A model generated the notes under the pieces. That model saw nothing but the letters and a program-made list of their open reading frames with translations. It did no database searches and was not told the DNA's origin. The translations under genes and the position numbers were made by a program. Below are positions 21,638 through 30,278 of a stretch of 64,000 nt of DNA, piece by piece (position 1 is the stretch's first letter; every line of letters begins with the position of its first letter). Source of the DNA: Chlorobaculum limnaeum (GTDB lineage: Bacteria; Bacteroidota; Chlorobiia; Chlorobiales; Chlorobiaceae); assembly GCF_001747405.1 (NCBI RefSeq), contig NZ_CP017305.1, forward strand, positions 2,560,001 to 2,624,000. Reading direction: 5' to 3'.

Positions 21638-22736
21638 ATGTTCGACCCTGAAAAAGATCGCCTGCACGCCATCAACCACCGCCTGGATCAGTTACGGGGG
21701 TATCTTTGACATCGATGAGCGCAAAGAAAAGATAAGCGACCTGGAGAAAATCTCGGCAGCGCCTGACTTCTGGAACGATCAGAAGGCGGCCAACGCCCTG
21801 CTCAAGGAGCTGAAAGATCACAAATCCTGGACGGAGGAGTTCGACCGCATCAGTGCCGAAGCGCAAAATGCCGCCGAGGAGATCGAAATCGCAAGCGAAC
21901 TCGAGGACGAATCGCTCGTCACCGACCTCGACGCCACCGTCGCAAGGATCGAAGAGGAGCTTGGGGCGATGGAGTTCCGCAAAATGCTCTCCGGCAAGGA
22001 CGATGCGGGCAACGCCATGATCGTCATCCACGCCGGCGCGGGCGGCACCGAGGCGCAGGACTGGGCCGAGATGCTCTACCGCATGTACATGCGCTGGGCC
22101 GAACGCAAGGGGTTCAAGGTCTTCACGGACGACTACCAAGAGGGCGACGGCGCGGGCATCAAGAGCGCAACGCTCGAAATCATCGGCCCTTACGCCTACG
22201 GCTATCTCAAGGCGGAGAACGGCGTGCACCGGCTCGTCAGGGTCTCGCCCTACGACTCGAACGCCCGCCGCCACACCTCCTTCGCAAGCGTCTTCACCTA
22301 TCCCGAAGCGCCGCCGGACGTCGAAATCGAGGTGCGCAAGGAAGACCTTGAACTCTCCACCTTCCGCAGCGGCGGCAAGGGCGGCCAGAACGTCAACAAG
22401 GTCGAAACCGCCGTGCGCATCAAGCACATTCCGTCGGGCATCGTGGTCGGCTGTCAGGAGGAGCGCTCGCAGCTCCAGAACCGTGAACGCGCCATGAAGA
22501 TGCTCATGGCCCAGCTCTACCAGCGCAGGCGCGAAGAGGAGGAGGCCCAGAAGCGGGAGATCGAAGGCAAGAAGAAGAAGATCGAGTGGGGCAGCCAGAT
22601 TCGCAGTTACGTGCTCGACGACCGGCGCATCAAGGATCACCGCACCAACTACGAGCGCTTCGATATCGAGAACGTGCTTGACGGCGACCTCGACGAATAC
22701 ATCAAGCGCTACCTCTCCGAATTCGGCGACGAATAA
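21638..22736 (+). CDS. prfB: Peptide chain release factor 2 (programmed +1 frameshift)
   Basis: Recognises UGA and UAA stop codons and releases the peptide. The first 23 codons (21638-21706) run into an in-frame TGA at 21707-21709. A +1 shift at CTT-T continues in the frame from 21708 to 22736, giving 365 residues in total. The peptidyl-hydrolysis motif GGQ is in [16 protein letters not shown]. The codon-recognition tripeptide reads SPY ([14 protein letters not shown]) instead of the common SPF. The frameshift implies autoregulation by RF2 level. Annotation that ignores the shift would truncate the gene to the internal ATG at 21969. Confidence 0.95.
21696..21710 (+). promoter_or_regulatory. 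prfB programmed frameshift site
   Basis: CGGGGGTATCTTTGAC: a purine-rich internal Shine-Dalgarno-like CGGGGG, three spacer bases and the slippery CTT-TGA-C. This is the classical RF2 frameshift signal, with UGA as the in-frame stop at 21707. Confidence 0.93.
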
Positions 22737-22740
22737 TGCC

Positions 22741-23574
22741 ATGAGCACGAGCGGAGAACATCCCCTCAAATTCGGCATCGTCACCGACATTCACTACAAC
22801 CCCGAAACCGAGACCGGCAACCAGACAGAAGCCGGTCTCGAACGGTGCATCGAGAAGTGGACGCGCGAGGGCGCGGAGTTCGTCATCCAGCTCGGCGACC
22901 TCATCAACCGCGAAGGCCCCGAAGCCGAGGCCGACCTCATCGCCGTGCGCGACATGCTCGCCCGCTTCCCCGGCAAAGTGCATCACGTAGCAGGCAACCA
23001 CTGCCTTGCCGTACCACCGGAGCGATACAAAGCCATCATGGGCCTCGACAGCCTCTACCACACTTTCGCCTCGCACGGCATTCGCTTCATCGCGCTCGAC
23101 GGCATGGATGTCTCCGCCATCAACGAACCCCAAACCGAAGCCGACCACCACCTGCTCGAATACTACCGCGACGTCGTCAAAGCCCCATTCTACTGCGGAG
23201 CCATCGGCGCGCGCCAGCTCGAATGGCTCGTGAGTGAACTCGACCTCGCCCTGAAAAACGAAGAACCAGTCATCATCCTCAGCCACTTGCCACTGCTCGA
23301 AGAGACCACCGACGAAAAGCACGGCCTGCTGTGGAACCACGAAGAGGTCGTCGCGATCTTGTCGCGCTATCCGAATGTCCGCGCCGTGCTGAGCGGACAC
23401 TACCACGCCGCTGCAAAAGCGGTGCGGGGCGGGATTGAGTTTGTGGTGCTGGCGGCGTTTGGGGGTGGCGATGGGGTGATGGATGGAGACTGTTTGATAG
23501 TAAAAGCGTCGGGAAACAGGCTCGTGTTCAGGTCGAGACAAGACGATATTCTACTCAATCTCGACAACACATGA
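22741..23574 (+). CDS. Calcineurin-like metallophosphoesterase
   Basis: Predicted phosphohydrolase with the five metallophosphoesterase motifs: FGIVTDIHYN (D-x-H), FVIQLGDLINREG (GD), HHVAGNHCLA (GNH), VIILSHLPLLEET (SH-like) and VRAVLSGHYHAAAK (GHxH). The 277-residue form starts at the ATG at 22741, which lies 5 bases after the prfB stop and suggests co-transcription. No signal peptide is seen. The resemblance is to the cAMP phosphodiesterase/ADPRibase-Mn-like group, but the substrate cannot be assigned. Confidence 0.85.
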   Translation: MSTSGEHPLKFGIVTDIHYNPETETGNQTEAGLERCIEKWTREGAEFVIQLGDLINREGPEAEADLIAVRDMLARFPGKVHHVAGNHCLAVPPERYKAIMGLDSLYHTFASHGIRFIALDGMDVSAINEPQTEADHHLLEYYRDVVKAPFYCGAIGARQLEWLVSELDLALKNEEPVIILSHLPLLEETTDEKHGLLWNHEEVVAILSRYPNVRAVLSGHYHAAAKAVRGGIEFVVLAAFGGGDGVMDGDCLIVKASGNRLVFRSRQDDILLNLDNT

Positions 23575-23673
23575 TCAGAGCGAAAACCAGAAATCTCTTA
23601 GTAAACCACATACATAAGGGCACCTCAAAAAACCTTTTTCCGCATCTTTGAGGATTTCGAGCACAACCATTCA

Positions 23674-23708
23674 AAAGGGTGCGGTTTATTCCTTCCCGCA
23701 CCCTTTTT
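23674..23708. terminator. Bidirectional rho-independent terminator
   Basis: Stem AAAGGGTGCGG/CCGCACCCTTT with an 11-base loop and T-runs on both strands. It lies between the phosphoesterase gene and the convergent small gene at 23722. Confidence 0.85.
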
Positions 23709-23721
23709 ACGCGAGGATTTG

Positions 23722-24054
23722 TTAATCATCAACCGTAGGCCCTGCTTTTACAACATATGTATAAGCTTCGTTTGGCGGCTCTTCAGCAACGATTGCACCA
23801 TACCAATTAGAACCCCAAAGTAAATCTGTTTGTGAAGAACCTGTTAGAGGATTAATCCAACATTGCCATTTTGGCGCGCGATCGCCCGGCTTGTTTGGAA
23901 ATGAATCAGCATAAATATAGCATTTGTCTTGTTGTGCTCTAAATGGAGCGTCTGTTGTCCATTTCACACAAAGCTTACCTTGATTTTCGTAAAGAGTAAG
24001 TTCCCAAGAATACGTTTTTTTACCAGTTACTGGTGTTTGAGTGATTTTTTCCAT
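23722..24054 (-). CDS. Small protein of unknown function
   Basis: 110 residues, rich in aromatic and polar residues (YSWELTLYENQGKLCVKW, WQCWINPLTGSSQTDLLWG), with no signal peptide or membrane segment. The pattern suggests a small beta-rich fold. I do not recognise the family. It is visibly more AT-rich than the neighbouring genes and is followed upstream by a 300-base AT-rich gap, which points to horizontal acquisition. It shares a bidirectional terminator with the phosphoesterase gene. Confidence 0.6.
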   Translation of the reverse strand: MEKITQTPVTGKKTYSWELTLYENQGKLCVKWTTDAPFRAQQDKCYIYADSFPNKPGDRAPKWQCWINPLTGSSQTDLLWGSNWYGAIVAEEPPNEAYTYVVKAGPTVDD

Positions 24055-24379
24055 AACACACCACCTTAATTTATATTATTAAATTTTCAACATTTAACAG
24101 GAATTCTATTATTCATGCCAAAAAGATAGCCACAAAAAAGAAATTCTATTAACAATAGCTTTTTCGTAAAACTTAGATCACTTCTAAAAAAGTCACAAAC
24201 ACCAGAATCCTATTTAAAAATATAGCCGTAATAATGATCACACTTTATCCTCAAATAATCCTCCACTTGTCAGTAGTTACACATAAACACCCCCTACAAT
24301 CAAAACAAACGAAGAATTCAGAGAATATGCAATCAACGTTTCCTCATATTTCCCGACAAGAAATAACAATCAGAAAATA
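24055..24379. other. AT-rich gap
   Basis: Strongly AT-rich spacer between the orphan small gene and the response regulator. No gene, tRNA or clear hairpin is visible. It probably holds the promoter of the small gene. Confidence 0.5.
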
Positions 24380-25120
24380 TCAGTTTTCGATTTCGATTTT
24401 TGCGGTAAAGATATAACCAGAACCGTTGACCGTTTTGATGGGCGTTTCGAGAGTTGGTGAATTTTTTTTGCGGAGACGGTAAATCAGCGATTCGAGCGAA
24501 CGGTTGCCGTGCTCGTCGAGGGTGTAGCCGAGCTCCTTAAGCAGAGTCGTCCGGGATACCGGCGCATTCGGCGTTTCGAGCAGCTTGTGAATAAAAGCAT
24601 ACTCCTTTCCGGTAAGATGCAGCTTTTCCCCCGAAGGGGTAACAAGCACCCAGCCTTCAGTAAGCAGCCTCCAGCTATGCGAACAGCTCTTTTCTTCCGC
24701 TTTGCTTGTGAGCACTTCAGACGAACCGTCAGCTTGTCTGGCGGCCCTCGCAATCAGGTTGGCAACCGCCGCATCCAGCAATCGAAAGTTGACAGGTTTC
24801 GTCAGAAACTGATCAGCACCAGCCTCATAGCCTTCGATCTTGGTTTCAGGCGATGTGTCGCCGGACAGCAGCAGGATTCTGGTCGATGAATTTTCGCGAA
24901 CATACTTTGTAAGCACCAAACCGCTTTGATCGGGCAAACCGACATCGATAATGGTGAGAGCGTACTGCTGCCGCTCGAATTCCCTGTAAAAATCAATGGC
25001 AGAACCAACTTCAGTAACCTGATAACCTTTTCTCTGAAGGTATTTCAGTATGACGGAACGAAATGACGGCTCATCATCCACAAAGATGATCCGACTGACA
25101 GATGTATCAGATTGGAACAT
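24380..25120 (-). CDS. OmpR/PhoB-type response regulator
   Basis: Two-domain transcription factor. The receiver domain (residues about 10-122) has acidic pocket FVDDE, the phospho-acceptor Asp in LTIIDVGLPDQSG, Thr/Ser in LLLSGDTSPE and Lys in QFLTKPVNF. The C-terminal winged helix (about 150-240) is of the Trans_reg_C type (LTGKEYAFIHKLLETPNAPVSRTTLLKELGY, SLIYRLRKK, IKTVNGSGYIF). No histidine kinase gene is adjacent, so its partner and targets are unknown. Confidence 0.9.
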   Translation of the reverse strand: MFQSDTSVSRIIFVDDEPSFRSVILKYLQRKGYQVTEVGSAIDFYREFERQQYALTIIDVGLPDQSGLVLTKYVRENSSTRILLLSGDTSPETKIEGYEAGADQFLTKPVNFRLLDAAVANLIARAARQADGSSEVLTSKAEEKSCSHSWRLLTEGWVLVTPSGEKLHLTGKEYAFIHKLLETPNAPVSRTTLLKELGYTLDEHGNRSLESLIYRLRKKNSPTLETPIKTVNGSGYIFTAKIEIEN

Positions 25121-25386
25121 TTTGCACTATCTCCCAAGAATAAATTCATGGAAAAAGTACTTCTTTATATAATAAAGCAATATTTAACCAGATCGAAAGA
25201 ACACGTTTTCTGATTTTTTCTCGTAAAAATAATTGTGGCCGCCTATCAGGAAAGCAGATACCATCCCGGTAATCCGAAAGCGAAGTAAGCCACTTTTTCA
25301 TATTGCTTTGCAGAAATAAGACCACGAGGGAACCGCTTGCCGATCCGTCAAACCAGGCTCGGCAAGCGACAACTAATTGAGACAGC

Positions 25387-26445
25387 TCACGCTCCCCGTT
25401 CGAGCACTTCGGCTACGCGCTTTGCTGCCGCGCCGTCCCATTTTTCGGGAATCAGGGTTTTTTCTGACTGCTTGCCGGAGAGAATGAGCGAGGCGCGTTT
25501 GAGAATTTCCTCTTCGTCGGGGGCAACCAACACGTTTGTGCCGATCTCGACGGTCGAGGGGCGGGCGGTGGTCGGACGCAGGGTGAGGCATGGGACGTTC
25601 ATCACGGTCAATTCGGCTTCGAACTCGGCGCTGTCGGTCAGCACGAACGCGGACTCCCTGAGCAGGCGCAGCATGTCAATGTAGCCCGGCATGTCGATCA
25701 TCCGCAGACCCTCAACGCCGCCGAGCGCCTCATCGGACGCCGAGCTGCCCGGCAGCAGCACCGTCGAGGAGGCGGCAAGCGATTCGAGCACCTTGCAGAA
25801 GAGGTCGCGATTGCCGGAGCTTTTCGGCTCGATCAGCACGGTGACGAACTTTTTCGGGGTGAGCGAGAGCGATTCGAGCACACTGGATTCGTTGGCCTGC
25901 TCCATCAGCGTCACGAGGCTGTCGATGGCGGTGTTGCCGACGAAGATGATGCGCTCGTCGGCGAAGCCCTCGTTCATGAGGTTGTAGATGCCGCTGTGCT
26001 CGCTGACGAAGTGGAGCGCGGCGACCGAGTCGATGACGAGGCGGTTGATCTCCTCCGGTTCGGCGCGGTCGTAGCTGCGCAGGCCGGCGTCGAGGCTCGC
26101 CACAGGAATGCCCATTTTTGCGGCGGCAAGCGCACCGGCGAGGCTGGCGCTGTCGTGGCCGCCGGGAATGACGAAATCGGGCGCGAGTTCGTTGAATATC
26201 CGCTCGAAGGCGAGCATGTACGACGCGGTTTCGCCAACCGGCGAACCCGGTTCTGTTTCGATGATACGCAGTTCATCCGGCGAACCGAACGCAGCGGCAA
26301 GCGCGTCGTGTTCTGCGCGGTTGCCAGGCGAGAGCACCCGGACGAGCACCGGCTCGAAGACGCCATTTTTGCGGAAAACATTGACAAGCGGGGCGACATG
26401 GAGAAACGCCGCGCGATCCTGGGCAATCAAGACTATTTTTTTCAC
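25387..26445 (-). CDS. wecB: UDP-N-acetylglucosamine 2-epimerase (non-hydrolysing)
   Basis: Interconverts UDP-GlcNAc and UDP-ManNAc for surface polysaccharide synthesis. KKIVLIAQDRAAFLHVAPLVNVFR is the N-terminal Rossmann strand. VIPGGHDSASLAGALAAAKMGIPVASLDAGLRSYDRAEPEEINRLVID matches the HxEAGLR-type region, although the usual H-x-E before AGLR is S-L-D here. FVLTDSAEFEAELTVMNVPCLTLRPTTARP matches the conserved GG-QEE/LRxTTERPE region, again diverged. The frame is open to 26580, but that overlaps the divergent gene. The GTG at 26445 immediately before KKIVLI is the likely start. The substitutions at active-site motifs mean the exact sugar substrate is uncertain. Confidence 0.75.
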   Translation of the reverse strand: MKKIVLIAQDRAAFLHVAPLVNVFRKNGVFEPVLVRVLSPGNRAEHDALAAAFGSPDELRIIETEPGSPVGETASYMLAFERIFNELAPDFVIPGGHDSASLAGALAAAKMGIPVASLDAGLRSYDRAEPEEINRLVIDSVAALHFVSEHSGIYNLMNEGFADERIIFVGNTAIDSLVTLMEQANESSVLESLSLTPKKFVTVLIEPKSSGNRDLFCKVLESLAASSTVLLPGSSASDEALGGVEGLRMIDMPGYIDMLRLLRESAFVLTDSAEFEAELTVMNVPCLTLRPTTARPSTVEIGTNVLVAPDEEEILKRASLILSGKQSEKTLIPEKWDGAAAKRVAEVLERGA

Positions 26446-26510
26446 ACCGGAAAGCTTTATTACATTAAGTGACTGAACGATAAACCTCTGAGACAAGCCA
26501 AACCAGCCGC

Positions 26511-27437
26511 ATGACAACAAGACGATCGATCTCGATAGCCGCATGGAGCCTCTTGCTGCCTGTGGCTTTATGGGTAACATCCCTGCCGGATAATACGGTC
26601 TCTGCGGAAAATAAGAAAACGGTGCTCGAACACGCCGACCAAATCGAGGGAGGAGAGGTGGCCAGTCCGTCAGGCGCGGTCACGCCTTACCGCTCGGCGG
26701 TTGGCAACGTCAAATTTCTGCACGGCGAAACGATCTTGCAGTGCGACCGCGCGACCGACTGGCCCGACAGCGAGCGCATCGACCTCACCGGACATATCGT
26801 CATCAAGGACAAAACCGTCGAAACGCGGGCCGACCGGGGCGTTTACCACACCGGCCAGGAAGCTGGCGAACTGTGGGGGAGCGTTCGCGGACGGGTGATC
26901 GATGACAGCCTGACCGTGAAATCGGCGCGGGCGACCTTCGACCAGAAAAAGAATGAACTCTGGCTGTTCGACGATGCCATAGCCTGGCAGCGCGGCCGCC
27001 AGCTCAGCGGCGACTCGATCCGGGTGCAAATCCGGGAAATCGCCGGAAAAAAGCGGGTTGATGAAATCCAGGTCTTCGGCCACGCCTTCCTTGCGGCCAG
27101 GGACTCTCTTTCGGGATCACCGGCGCTCCATGACCAGCTCTCCGGCAGACAGTTGACGGCAAACATGGACGAGCGCTCCCGCCTGCGGAAGGTCGTGGCG
27201 ATCAAAAACGCCCGAAGCCTGTACCATATTTATGACGGCAAGAATCAGCCCTCGGGGGTAAATTTCACCTCCGGCGACAGAATCCGCATGTTCTTCGCCG
27301 AAGGCAAGCTCGACCGGATACTCGTCACCGGCGGCGCGCTCGGCAAGGAGTACCCGAACGCCCTGCGCAACGACCCGGCAATCAATCTGCCCGGCTTCCG
27401 CTTGCGAGACAAGGAGAAGCCGACGTTCGCACCCTGA
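26511..27437 (+). CDS. OstA/LptA-like periplasmic protein
   Basis: Probable secreted protein of the OstA-like (LptA/LptC beta-jellyroll) group used in lipopolysaccharide export in Bacteroidetes/Chlorobi. The N-terminal signal peptide is about residues 1-32 (SIAAWSLLLPVALWVTSLP...VSA|EN). Successive beta-strand repeats follow (VGNVKFLHGETILQCDRATDW, LTGHIVIKDKTVETRADRGVYH, VKSARATFDQKKNELWLFDDAIAWQRG, LSGDSIRVQIREIAGKKRVDEIQVFGHAF). The divergent wecB also serves surface glycan synthesis. A terminator follows at 27563. Confidence 0.78.
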   Translation: MTTRRSISIAAWSLLLPVALWVTSLPDNTVSAENKKTVLEHADQIEGGEVASPSGAVTPYRSAVGNVKFLHGETILQCDRATDWPDSERIDLTGHIVIKDKTVETRADRGVYHTGQEAGELWGSVRGRVIDDSLTVKSARATFDQKKNELWLFDDAIAWQRGRQLSGDSIRVQIREIAGKKRVDEIQVFGHAFLAARDSLSGSPALHDQLSGRQLTANMDERSRLRKVVAIKNARSLYHIYDGKNQPSGVNFTSGDRIRMFFAEGKLDRILVTGGALGKEYPNALRNDPAINLPGFRLRDKEKPTFAP

Positions 27438-27483
27438 ACGCGAGACGCTTAACGCCCCGGTGCCAATAACGCCGAGGCATTGC

Positions 27484-27527
27484 GTTGTGGCGCTTCGCGA
27501 AGCGCCACAACAGGATCACCGATCCTG
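27484..27527. repeat. Perfect 28-base palindrome followed by a small hairpin
   Basis: 27484-27511 is a fully self-complementary palindrome centred on CTTCGCGAAG. Directly after it CAGGATC (27511-27517) is inverted as GATCCTG (27521-27527). It lies downstream of the OstA-like gene, ahead of the true terminator. Confidence 0.7.
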
Positions 27528-27562
27528 ATTTCGATTGCGAAGGGATTGCCGGAAACAGGCAT

Positions 27563-27597
27563 AAAAAAAGCCTTCCCGTTTTGCGAGAAGGCTTTTT
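27563..27597. terminator. Bidirectional rho-independent terminator
   Basis: AAAAAGCCTTC and GAAGGCTTTTT form the stem around a short loop, with A- and T-runs on either side. It terminates the OstA-like gene and, on the other strand, the FmdB gene. Confidence 0.88.
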
Positions 27598-27621
27598 CTG
27601 TTCTATGAGATCAGCGCGAGA

Positions 27622-27876
27622 TCACTTCGCGAAAGGGCAAGCGCCGGTGGAGCATCCGCCGCCGGACTCGGAGCCTTTGGACGACGATTTGCTGCCGCAG
27701 TAATCGGTGCTGTAGAAACCTGAGCCTTTGAGCACAAAGCCGCCTTCGGCACTGATAACGCGCTCGTAAGACTCTTGGCCGCACTTGGAGCACTTCGTAA
27801 GGCTATTGTCGGTCATGCGCTGAAAAACCTCTTCCTCGAATCCACAGCTGTTGCAGCGGTAATGATAGGTTGGCAT
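27622..27876 (-). CDS. FmdB-type zinc ribbon protein
   Basis: 84-residue protein beginning [19 protein letters not shown] with two CxxC pairs (CNSCG and CSKCG), the zinc-ribbon knuckles of the FmdB/CxxC_CXXC_SSSS family. The C-terminus is Ser/Gly/Cys rich ([19 protein letters not shown]). FmdB was first described as a putative regulator, and most members remain uncharacterised. It is a single gene bounded by a shared terminator. Confidence 0.88.
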   Translation of the reverse strand: MPTYHYRCNSCGFEEEVFQRMTDNSLTKCSKCGQESYERVISAEGGFVLKGSGFYSTDYCGSKSSSKGSESGGGCSTGACPFAK

Positions 27877-27998
27877 ATTCTATTCCTCCGTTGAGAATCT
27901 GTTTCTTGGTATGTTTTTTGATAGATTCGGATCGTGAAAACCCGATAATGTTGGACGCTGTATATAACTATATTTAATTTCAAAAAAAAGTTTCACCG

Positions 27999-28778
27999 GT
28001 GATCGTAAAAACGCGCGCGGTCGTGCTCCGCGACATCAAGTATCGCGACCAGTCCAAAATCTGCCTGCTCTTGACCCGGGAGTACGGGCAGGTGTCGGTG
28101 ATCCTGAAAGGGGGGCGAAGCGCGAAGAGCCGCACCGGCCCGCTCTTTTCGCCGGGCAACGTCATCGACGCGGTGCTCTACAAGAAGGGCAATCGCGACA
28201 TCCAGCTCCTGAGCGACGCCAGCCTCGTGCTCAGCCCGCTCTCCGAATCGCCCGATCTCGAACGCTTCAGCGTGCTCTACCGCGTGCTCGACCTCGTTCG
28301 CTACGCTTCGACTCACGAAGAAAAAAACGTACCGCTCTTCACTATCGCGCACTCGGCCATCTGGAGGCTGTGCCATTCGGAGCGCAATTTCCAGACGATC
28401 CTCGCCTGGTTCCTGTTGCGCCTCGTCAGCGTGCTTGGCTTCGCGCCGTCGCTCGACCGCTGCGTATTCAGCGACAACGACCTCGTGAGCAGCATCGAGG
28501 AGATGAAGCTCGGCGAACTGCTTTTCGTGCACGATCCGGGCGGCTTCGCCCTGCCGGGAAGCGCCGTGCACCCCGGCGCCGCAATCCAGCGCGTGCCGGC
28601 GAGCCGCTACCGCTTCATCCGCGCCCTCGCCACCACCGGCAACGGGCACTGCCCCGACGCGCCGCCGGACGAGGTCTCCGCCGTCTGCGGCCTGTTGCAG
28701 GAGTACTGCTCCCGCCACCTTGACCGGATGCCCCACCGCAAGCATCTCGACATCGTCTCGCGGCTGATCTCGGCGTGA
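27999..28778 (+). CDS. recO: DNA repair protein RecO
   Basis: Recombination mediator that works with RecF/RecR to load RecA on SSB-coated DNA. The N-terminal OB fold begins with the family signature VKTRAVVLRDIKYRDQSKICLLLTREYGQVSVILKGGRS. The helical C-terminal part (FLLRLVSVLGFAPSLDRCVFSDND) contains a Cys but not the full four-Cys zinc site. The start is the GTG at 27999. The 259-residue length is normal. It precedes hemL by about 110 bases. Confidence 0.92.
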   Translation: MIVKTRAVVLRDIKYRDQSKICLLLTREYGQVSVILKGGRSAKSRTGPLFSPGNVIDAVLYKKGNRDIQLLSDASLVLSPLSESPDLERFSVLYRVLDLVRYASTHEEKNVPLFTIAHSAIWRLCHSERNFQTILAWFLLRLVSVLGFAPSLDRCVFSDNDLVSSIEEMKLGELLFVHDPGGFALPGSAVHPGAAIQRVPASRYRFIRALATTGNGHCPDAPPDEVSAVCGLLQEYCSRHLDRMPHRKHLDIVSRLISA

Positions 28779-28886
28779 GCGGCGACAAGCCTGAAGCCGG
28801 TTTTCAATCTTCGGGACTATTTTCTATCTTGACCAGTCATTCAGCAAATTATCACTCCTCGACTAATTCAAACCGAACGATTCGAC

Positions 28887-30182
28887 ATGCCTGTACTCAC
28901 CCGTTCTGCCGAGCTTTTTGAAAAAGCCAAAAAGTTCATCCCCGGTGGCGTCAACTCCCCGGTTCGCGCATTCAAATCCGTCGGCGGCACGCCTATCTAT
29001 ATGGCGACCGGCAACGGCGCTTACATGACCGACGTTGATGGCAACACCTACCTGGACTATGTCGGATCGTGGGGGCCGTTCATTCTCGGCAGCATGCACC
29101 CCCGCCTGACCGCCGCCATCGAATACACCCTGCGCAACATCGGCACCAGCTTCGGCACGCCGATCGAACTCGAAATCGAGATCGCCGAGCTGCTCTGCAA
29201 GATCGTGCCGTCGCTCGAAATGGTGCGCATGGTCAACAGCGGCACCGAAGCCACCATGTCCGCCGTCCGCCTCGCCCGCGGTTACACCGGCAAGGATAAA
29301 ATCATCAAGTTCGAAGGCTGCTACCACGGCCACGGCGACAGCTTCCTCATCAAGGCCGGTTCCGGCGTGCTCACCCTCGGCGCTCCTGACAGCCCCGGCG
29401 TCACCAAAGGCACCGCCAACGACACGCTGAACGCCACCTACAACGACATCGAGTCGGTCAAGGTGCTGGTCAACGAGAACAAGGGCGAAATCGCTGCGAT
29501 CATCATCGAACCGGTCGCTGGCAACACCGGCGTCATACCGGCAAAGAAAGAGTTCCTTCAGGCCCTGCGCGATCTTTGCGATGCAGAAGGCATCGTGCTG
29601 ATCTTCGACGAAGTGATGTGCGGCTTCCGCGTGGCCCTCGGCGGCGCTCAGGAGCTGTACGGCGTCACCCCTGACCTCACCACGATGGGCAAGATCATCG
29701 GCGGTGGCCTGCCTGTCGGCGCATTCGGCGGCAAGCGCGAAATCATGCAGAACGTCGCTCCGCTCGGCGCGGTCTATCAGGCAGGTACGCTCTCGGGCAA
29801 CCCGCTGGCTCTCACCGCCGGTCTCGAAACCCTGAAAATCCTCATCGAGGAGAATCCCTATCCGGAACTCGAAAGAAAAGCCGCGTTCCTCGAAGCGGGC
29901 TTCAAGGCCAACATGGACAAGCTCGGCCTGAACTACGTGCAGAACCGCGTCGGCTCCATGGCCTGCCTCTTCTTCACCGAGACCCCGGTCGTGGACTACA
30001 AGAGCGCTATCACGGCTGACTCGGCCAAGTACGGCAAGTACTTCCACTCGATGCTCGACCAAGGCATCTACCTCGCCCCGTCGCAGTTCGAGGCCATGTT
30101 CACCAGCTTCGTGCACACCGACGCCGACCTGGAGAAAACCGTCGCCGCCAACTACAACGCCCTCGTCGCCGCGCACCAGTAA
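28887..30182 (+). CDS. hemL: Glutamate-1-semialdehyde 2,1-aminomutase
   Basis: PLP enzyme of the C5 route that makes 5-aminolevulinate, the precursor of bacteriochlorophyll, heme and B12. SAELFEKAKKFIPGGVNSPVRAFKSVGG is the signature N-terminus. VNSGTEATMSAVRLARGYTG binds cofactor phosphate, VLIFDEVMCGFR carries the PLP-ring Asp, and DLTTMGKIIGGGLPVGAFGG holds the Schiff-base Lys. The length of 431 residues is standard. Its last 44 codons plus the terminator occur a second time at 31931, beyond the HipBST genes. The intact gene may therefore have received its 3' end during an insertion event. Confidence 0.97.
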   Translation: MPVLTRSAELFEKAKKFIPGGVNSPVRAFKSVGGTPIYMATGNGAYMTDVDGNTYLDYVGSWGPFILGSMHPRLTAAIEYTLRNIGTSFGTPIELEIEIAELLCKIVPSLEMVRMVNSGTEATMSAVRLARGYTGKDKIIKFEGCYHGHGDSFLIKAGSGVLTLGAPDSPGVTKGTANDTLNATYNDIESVKVLVNENKGEIAAIIIEPVAGNTGVIPAKKEFLQALRDLCDAEGIVLIFDEVMCGFRVALGGAQELYGVTPDLTTMGKIIGGGLPVGAFGGKREIMQNVAPLGAVYQAGTLSGNPLALTAGLETLKILIEENPYPELERKAAFLEAGFKANMDKLGLNYVQNRVGSMACLFFTETPVVDYKSAITADSAKYGKYFHSMLDQGIYLAPSQFEAMFTSFVHTDADLEKTVAANYNALVAAHQ

Positions 30183-30207
30183 GCTGCAAGAGGACGACAG
30201 ATACGAC

Positions 30208-30238
30208 AAAAGGGCTGCCCGAAAAGGCGGCCCTTTTT
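30208..30238 (+). terminator. hemL terminator
   Basis: AAAAGGGCTGCC and GGCGGCCCTTTTT form a strong hairpin ending in a T-run, 26 bases after the hemL stop. A near-copy lies at 32089. Confidence 0.88.
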
Positions 30239-30278
30239 GTTGGTGTGGATTTTGGATGAGAAGGTGGAGATGGAGCCT

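Noticed and set aside
28863-30209. 448-codon minus-strand frame over hemL
   Set aside because: Exact antisense of a well-recognised hemL; no domain.
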